This document shows positions 7,000 to 10,770 of a stretch of DNA of 10,770 nt, in pieces (positions within the stretch are counted from its first letter, which is position 1; the number at the start of each line of letters is the position of its first letter). Source of the stretch: Candidatus Fermentibacteraceae bacterium (lineage in GTDB: Bacteria; Fermentibacterota; Fermentibacteria; Fermentibacterales; JCC-6); assembly GCA_029932015.1 (NCBI GenBank), contig JAOZQW010000053.1, positions 1-10,770 of the forward strand, in the 5' to 3' direction. Below the pieces are notes generated by a model. It was not told the origin of the DNA. It ran no database searches and worked only from the letters and a program-made list of their open reading frames with translations. A program made the position numbers and the translations under genes.

Positions 7000-7451
7000 T
7001 GGAGCAATCCGGAACCAGAGATATTCTTCTGGACCAATCCGGTCTGGAAAAGCTCGCATCGGATTATGCCCGTACAGTAAGGTCCGGAGACATCTTCCTT
7101 CTCTATGGATCACTTGGCTCGGGCAAGTCGGTTTTTATCAGAGCTTTCCTGCGGGAGCTTGGAGTGGAGGGGAACATCCCGAGTCCGACCTTCATTGTGA
7201 ACGCTGCATATTCGATCGGCACTCTTGAGATCCAGCACATCGACCTTTACAGGCTCTCCGGTTCGCATGAGGAGCTTGAAGCGTACGGGATAGAGGAAGC
7301 ACTGGAGGGAGAGATCGTCGTCCTTATCGAATGGGCTGACAGGCTCTCGGATCAGTGCATCGATGACAGCATTCTCATCAGACTGGAGTTTACTGAAGAT
7401 CCAATGGAGCGGAGGGTGATGGTCGATGACAGACGTATGGCTGGGAATTGA
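6999..7451 (+). CDS. tsaE: tRNA t6A biosynthesis ATPase TsaE
   Basis: The 150-residue protein has the normal TsaE length. TsaE is the ATPase that drives the TsaBDE complex to make N6-threonylcarbamoyladenosine at position 37 of ANN-decoding tRNAs. Visible motifs are the Walker A loop G37-S-L-G-S-G-K43-S (most relatives have GDLGAGKT), SPTF at 62-65, HIDLYRL at 80-86, and IEWAD at 110-114. The frame is open far upstream inside porX, but those residues do not resemble the family. The ATG at 6999 overlaps the porX stop as TGATG and has AGGGG just before it. The last 26 bp overlap tsaB, consistent with translational coupling. tsaD and tsaC are not in the window. Confidence 0.93.
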   Translation: MEQSGTRDILLDQSGLEKLASDYARTVRSGDIFLLYGSLGSGKSVFIRAFLRELGVEGNIPSPTFIVNAAYSIGTLEIQHIDLYRLSGSHEELEAYGIEEALEGEIVVLIEWADRLSDQCIDDSILIRLEFTEDPMERRVMVDDRRMAGN

Positions 7452-8094
7452 GACAACCTCCGACATTGGCGGAGTGGCCCTGGTCCGTCAGGGACGGATC
7501 CTCTCCGAGATCCAGCTTCCAGAGAGGACAAGGCATTCAGAACTACTGCTGCCTGCGATCGAAGAACTGCTTTCACTTGCCGGGACAGTTCCCGGGGATA
7601 TTCATGGTATCGCGGTCTCATCAGGACCCGGTTCCTACACTGGTCTGCGGATCGGGATCGCTTCTGCTGAAGGACTTGCATCTGGATGGAACACCGGTCT
7701 CAAGGGTGTGAGTACCCTCCGCGTGCTTGCCGCCTCGATCGACACTCACTCACCGGTACTGGCATGTATAAGGGCAAGAAAGCACGAGGTGTTCGCAGCG
7801 GTGTACTCCACCAGTACTTCCGGATCCAGTGAACTTCTTATGCCTTCTGTGTACGATGTATCCTCACTGGATGGAATATGCGAGATCTTTCCCGAACTTA
7901 TTGCCGTCGGCAACGGAAGGTCGGAACTCTCCTCGCCTGACCTTGACTGGGCTTCCGAGGAACATGATGCCCCCCGGTCTTCGACGGTGGCTGTTCTGGG
8001 TGCGGAGCTTGCAGCCTCAGATGGATTTGATAGAGCTCTCAGACCGGTCTATCTGAGAGGTTTCATGGAGAAGGCCCGCAATGCTCTTTCCTGA
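7426..8094 (+). CDS. tsaB: tRNA t6A biosynthesis protein TsaB
   Basis: The 222-residue protein is an ASKHA-fold scaffold that pairs with TsaD, the catalytic subunit of t6A formation. Signatures are LGIETTSDIGGVAL at 6-19, R34-T-R-H-S-E-L-L-L-P, and SSGPGSYTGLRIGIA at 65-79, which is the family hallmark (GPGSFTGLRIG). The C-terminal half is divergent, as is usual for TsaB, and ends in RPVYLRGF. The start ATG lies within tsaE, with GGAGG about 10 nt upstream. Its 3' end overlaps the RimI-PNP gene by 14 bp. The order tsaE-tsaB-rimI is a common bacterial arrangement. Confidence 0.92.
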   Translation: MTDVWLGIETTSDIGGVALVRQGRILSEIQLPERTRHSELLLPAIEELLSLAGTVPGDIHGIAVSSGPGSYTGLRIGIASAEGLASGWNTGLKGVSTLRVLAASIDTHSPVLACIRARKHEVFAAVYSTSTSGSSELLMPSVYDVSSLDGICEIFPELIAVGNGRSELSSPDLDWASEEHDAPRSSTVAVLGAELAASDGFDRALRPVYLRGFMEKARNALS

Positions 8095-9316
8095 GATCAA
8101 ACTGGCTTCGAGGCATGATGTTGAGGGAATGCTGGAGATCGAACAGGAGTCATTCCCATGTCCGTGGAGTCCGGAGGATCTGGCTTCATGCATACCTGAG
8201 ACGGGCACCATCCCGCTCAGGACATGGACAGCACGACTCTCCGGCAGGATCGCCGGCTATGTCACTGCCTCCATCGAGCGTGATGGGCTTCATGTGATAA
8301 ATCTTGCGGTAAGGCAGACATGGCGAAAGCAGGGACTGGGAGCTCTTCTGCTCGGAATTGCCGAGGACTGGGGAGCCAGGCTCGGTGTGAGACTGTCCCG
8401 GCTTGAAGTGAGAGCATCCTCAGCACCGGCAGTGGCTCTATACACATCGTCCGGATACTCGGTCATCGGCAATGCGGATGAGTACTATCCTGACGGTGAG
8501 ACAGCCACATTCATGGAGCGCAGTCTGGCGGACTCCGCAGCGACCGCACCCGTTGCCGCAGGAGTGATATCGAGATGCAGGAGTATCCCGAAGGTGGGAG
8601 TGGTCCTCGGCTCAGGTCTCTCCTGGCTTGCGGACTCTTTCCCCGCTGGTGAACTGCTGCCGTTCCGAGAGCTTCCCGGATATGGTTACCAGGAACTTGC
8701 GGGGCATCCCGGGCACATGCTTTTCAGCGGCTGCGGCAGATTCGTTTTCCTCATGGGTAGAAGACACGGCTACCAGGGCTTCTCGGGCGAGGAGATAGTC
8801 CTCCTCCCCGGAGTACTCAGTGATCTGGGTGTGAATACCTGGCTTCTGACCTCTTCCTCGGGAGCGGTTGATCCTGACCTCAAGGTCGGGGATGCCGTTC
8901 TTTTCGCCGATCACATTAACTGCGCCGGTCACATTCCTGAGACGGTATACGGAAGACCCGGCAGAAATGTGTATTCCCGTGAACTCATCCGGAGAGGGCT
9001 CATGGTCGCCAGAAGGACTGGCGCTCCTGTCAGGGAGGGTCTCTTTGCATGTGCAAGCGGTCCTTCGTATGAGACTTCCTCTGAGATTGGATTCCTTCGC
9101 GAGTCCGGTGTCAGTACCGTATCGATGTCTACAGTTCCCGAAGCACTATTCCTTTCATCGAGGGGCTGTGATGTTGCGGCCATCTCGATGGTGACCAATG
9201 CCGCCACTCCAGGTGCCAAGGTCACTCATGAGGAGGTACTCTCTTCGCAGGAGACCGTCCGTCTCCGTCAGGAGCAGTTTCTTGTCGAGTTTCTGGAGGA
9301 GGCCGCAGCGCTGTGA
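8081..9316 (+). CDS. rimI: Fusion protein: RimI-type GNAT N-acetyltransferase plus purine nucleoside phosphorylase (PNP)
   Basis: The protein has 411 residues with no break. Residues 1-148 are RimI-like: SFPCPWS at 24-30, NLAVRQTWRKQGLGALLL with the acetyl-CoA loop at 82-87, E109, and ALYTSSGY at 119-126. RimI acetylates the N-terminus of ribosomal protein S18. Residues of about 165-411 are a trimeric-type (PunA/DeoD2-like) PNP: VLGSGLS with phosphate-binding S178, H209 in GHPGH, GRRHGYQG (R227, H229, Y231), GPSYETSSEI with E331, VSMSTVPEA (M349, S350), and N373. These match human S33, H64, R84, H86, Y88, E201, M219, S220 and N243. Human E89 is replaced by Q232. No Met codon with a ribosome binding site lies at the junction; the only candidate, GTG for V162, touches its GGAG. 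GGAGAAGG sits 6 nt before the ATG. Both halves look active. The fusion is unusual, and an assembly error is the alternative. Confidence 0.88.
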   Translation: MLFPEIKLASRHDVEGMLEIEQESFPCPWSPEDLASCIPETGTIPLRTWTARLSGRIAGYVTASIERDGLHVINLAVRQTWRKQGLGALLLGIAEDWGARLGVRLSRLEVRASSAPAVALYTSSGYSVIGNADEYYPDGETATFMERSLADSAATAPVAAGVISRCRSIPKVGVVLGSGLSWLADSFPAGELLPFRELPGYGYQELAGHPGHMLFSGCGRFVFLMGRRHGYQGFSGEEIVLLPGVLSDLGVNTWLLTSSSGAVDPDLKVGDAVLFADHINCAGHIPETVYGRPGRNVYSRELIRRGLMVARRTGAPVREGLFACASGPSYETSSEIGFLRESGVSTVSMSTVPEALFLSSRGCDVAAISMVTNAATPGAKVTHEEVLSSQETVRLRQEQFLVEFLEEAAAL

Positions 9317-10551
9317 ATTACACCGAAGCCGAGAGGTACCTTTTTGGCAGGAGGCGTATGGGGATGAAATACGGCCTCGAGAGGGTCCGTGCCCTGCTCT
9401 CAGCCGCCGGTGATCCCCAGCGCTCATTCCGGACAATCCATATTGTAGGGACGAACGGCAAGGGAACGACCACCGCCATTCTCTCGGAGATACTGCTGCA
9501 GATGGGCTTCCGAACAGGTCGCATTACCTCACCGCATCTTCTTCATTACAGGGAGAGGACCTCCGTTGATAACAAGTGGATCACTGAGGAGGCCGTCGTT
9601 GAATTCCTGGAGGAATTCGAGGGGCAGATAGAGGAACTGGAGGCGACGTTCTTCGAGATCACGACGGTGATGTCCGCCTGGTACTTCCGCCGCCTCGGCG
9701 TGGATGTCGCGGCTGCTGAAGCCGGACTGGGAGGAAGACTGGATGCCACGAGGCTTCTTGAGGGAGAGTGTACGATCTTCACTGGTGTCGAGCTGGAGCA
9801 CAGGCGGATACTAGGCTCGACCGAAGCTTTGATAGCTGCTGAGAAAGTTGCGATCTCGTCTGAAGGGACATTTCTCATTGCTTATCCGCAGAAATCCGAT
9901 GTGGAGGAAGTGATCTCAAGGACTGCGCATATGGCCTCCCTCAAGCGAGTCGTGCCGGACCCGCCTGACCGGGCTCCGCTTCCAGGGGAACACCAGATAC
10001 GGAATGCCGGTCTCGCTATTTCAGCTGCTCTGCACTTCTCCGGCAGACCGGAGGATGAGGTTATGAAAGCCTACTCGAGAGCATGCTCCAGCCTGAGATG
10101 GGCAGGCAGGCTTGACTTACGAAAGGGATCTCCTCCCATCCTTTTCGACGTGGCCCACAATCCTGGCTCCATTTCCTGTCTTGTCCGGCAGCTCAGGGAA
10201 ATGGGTGTGAACCTTCCGGTTCCAGCGGTTGTCGGTTTTCTCGAGGATAAGCCATGGAGGGAGATGGTGCAGCAGCTGAGAGGGGTGCTTGAGCCGGTTG
10301 TTACCACCATGCCTCTGAATGAGAGATCTCTCTCTGCCGAGATCCTTGCGGATGAATTCATCGCCTCGGGCACGAAAGCCTACTGGCGTGATGACATCGG
10401 CGAGGCTGTCGAGTTCGGCAGGGAGCTTGCATCGGAACTTCTTGTCGTTACCGGTTCCTTCTTCATTGTCGGTGATGCGATGCTCAGATCATGGAGGGAT
10501 GGGTGGATAGAACTCCCGGAGAGCGACTCCGAGCAGGTGCAGGCCCTTTAG
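9313..10551 (+). CDS. folC: Bifunctional folylpolyglutamate synthase/dihydrofolate synthase FolC
   Basis: The 412-residue protein is a Mur-ligase-fold enzyme that adds glutamate to folates in the cytoplasm with ATP. Motifs are MKYGLERV at 18-25, the P-loop GTNGKGTTT at 46-54 (K50), SPHLL, FEITT with E115, GLGGRLDAT at 138-146, H163 in ELEHRRILG (most relatives have DH), E177-K178 (the usually carbamylated lysine; the following AGI is VAI here), WAGRLD at 263-268, and D279-V-A-H282-N-P. Near the end is TGSFFIVGDAML. The start is GTG 9313, which overlaps the previous stop as GTGA, with GGAGG 10 nt upstream. The length is normal. Whether both synthase activities are present cannot be told from sequence alone. 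It is the last gene of the operon. Confidence 0.93.
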   Translation: MNYTEAERYLFGRRRMGMKYGLERVRALLSAAGDPQRSFRTIHIVGTNGKGTTTAILSEILLQMGFRTGRITSPHLLHYRERTSVDNKWITEEAVVEFLEEFEGQIEELEATFFEITTVMSAWYFRRLGVDVAAAEAGLGGRLDATRLLEGECTIFTGVELEHRRILGSTEALIAAEKVAISSEGTFLIAYPQKSDVEEVISRTAHMASLKRVVPDPPDRAPLPGEHQIRNAGLAISAALHFSGRPEDEVMKAYSRACSSLRWAGRLDLRKGSPPILFDVAHNPGSISCLVRQLREMGVNLPVPAVVGFLEDKPWREMVQQLRGVLEPVVTTMPLNERSLSAEILADEFIASGTKAYWRDDIGEAVEFGRELASELLVVTGSFFIVGDAMLRSWRDGWIELPESDSEQVQAL

Positions 10552-10581
10552 TATAGTGGTCTCAGCATAACCGGAACGGGA

Positions 10582-10640
10582 TGCATTGACTGACAGCTCA
10601 GTTTTCGTTCCTGGTTCATGCTGGTGCATTACCTGTCAAC
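10582..10640 (+). repeat. Pair of imperfect direct repeats, TGCATTnnCTGnCAnC
   Basis: TGCATTGACTGACAGC starts at 10582 and TGCATTACCTGTCAAC starts at 10625. They agree at 12 of 16 positions and are 43 bp apart, close to four helical turns. Both lie just upstream of the promoter of the next gene, so they could be regulator sites. Chance similarity cannot be excluded. Confidence 0.3.
10588..10606 (+). terminator. Weak candidate terminator after folC
   Basis: ACTGA (10589-10593) and TCAGT (10598-10602) pair around a CAGC loop and are followed by TTTC. The stem is short and AT-rich, so termination here would be weak. No better hairpin is visible between the folC stop and the next promoter. Confidence 0.25.
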
Positions 10641-10655
10641 GATGATTGTTGACAG
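10633..10655. promoter_or_regulatory. Perfect 8-bp inverted repeat overlapping a -35 box (possible operator)
   Basis: CTGTCAAC (10633-10640) and GTTGACAG (10648-10655) are exact reverse complements around GATGATT. The right arm contains the whole TTGACA -35 box. A dimeric regulator bound here would cover the -35 element, as expected for a repressor. No regulator gene in the window points to its identity. Confidence 0.45.
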
Positions 10656-10678
10656 CCGTGCTCGTGACGGTGTATAGG
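10649..10678 (+). promoter_or_regulatory. Sigma70-type promoter for the gene starting at 10738
   Basis: A perfect -35 box TTGACA (10649-10654) and a -10-like TATAGG (10673-10678) are separated by 18 bp. Transcription would begin near 10685, giving a leader of about 50 nt before the ATG at 10738. It suggests that the next gene is not simply part of the folC operon. Confidence 0.55.
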
Positions 10679-10737
10679 TACTCACCAAAGAAGAACTATG
10701 TTAATCCGAGAATTCGTTAGACTGGAGGACCATTCGT

Positions 10738-10770
10738 ATGGCTGTCGAGACCCCGAAAGCCGCGCCCCAG
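10738..10770 (+). CDS. Start of an unidentified gene, truncated by the window end
   Basis: GGAGG (10724-10728) precedes an ATG by 9 nt, and the frame stays open to the window edge, reading MAVETPKAAPQ. A promoter lies at the right distance upstream. Eleven residues are too few to name a family. The Ala/Pro-rich start lacks a hydrophobic core, so a signal peptide is not evident in what can be seen. Confidence 0.6.
   Translation, partial: MAVETPKAAPQ

Noticed and set aside
8519..8600. Separate start codon for the PNP half
   Set aside because: The only in-frame candidate is GTG at 8564, directly abutting GGAG with no spacer. The region has no stop codon, so a single fusion protein is more likely.
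10552..10562. 11-mer TATAGTGGTCT also found at 815-825
   Set aside because: An exact 11-base match within a window of this size is expected by chance. The two contexts share nothing else.
10552..10737. Possible tRNA or small RNA in the gap after folC
   Set aside because: No cloverleaf or T-loop consensus is present. GGTTCATGC only superficially resembles a T-loop. The gap is better explained by promoter and operator elements.

Overview
The window looks like chromosomal DNA from an uncultured bacterium of the FCB (Fibrobacterota-Chlorobiota-Bacteroidota) group or a related candidate phylum. The DNA is moderately GC-rich, genes are packed end to end, and ribosome binding sites are strong and GGAGG-like. 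The best clue is a PorY-like histidine kinase next to a PorX-type response regulator (receiver plus PglZ domain); that pair is known from Bacteroidota that carry the type IX secretion system. This placement is inference from a gene family, not a phylogeny. I see no insertion sequence, CRISPR array, tRNA, rRNA or phage gene.

Layout. (1) Positions 2-664, plus strand: the C-terminal part of a polytopic membrane protein, probably a GT-C-fold glycosyltransferase, cut by the window edge. (2) Positions 665-799: a short gap between convergent genes, containing a perfect 19-bp inverted repeat that should terminate transcription in both directions. (3) Positions 800-2713, minus strand: a membrane-anchored protein with a glycine-rich linker, two tandem copies of a Tim44-like plus zinc-ribbon unit, and a C-terminal TerB-like domain. 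(4) Positions 2714-2882: a divergent intergenic region. (5) Positions 2883-10551, plus strand: seven genes separated by 2 bp at most or overlapping, almost certainly one operon. In order they are a LarA-family nickel racemase, the PorY-like kinase, the PorX-like regulator, tsaE, tsaB, a RimI acetyltransferase fused to a purine nucleoside phosphorylase, and folC. (6) Positions 10552-10737: a 186-bp intergenic region with a good sigma70-type promoter whose -35 box lies in one arm of a perfect inverted repeat. (7) From 10738: the first 11 codons of the next gene.

How the genes fit together. TsaE and TsaB are half of the tRNA t6A machinery (TsaC and TsaD are not here), and rimI is their usual neighbour. 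FolC supplies polyglutamylated folates. These housekeeping genes appear to be co-transcribed with a two-component system whose output domain is a predicted zinc phosphodiesterase and with a 2-hydroxyacid racemase. The most notable points are the linked PorX/PorY-like pair in this context, the RimI-PNP fusion, the duplicated Tim44/zinc-ribbon/TerB protein, and the palindromes at 742-786 and 10633-10655. I do not see a defence system; the PglZ domain here belongs to a PorX-type regulator, not to BREX.
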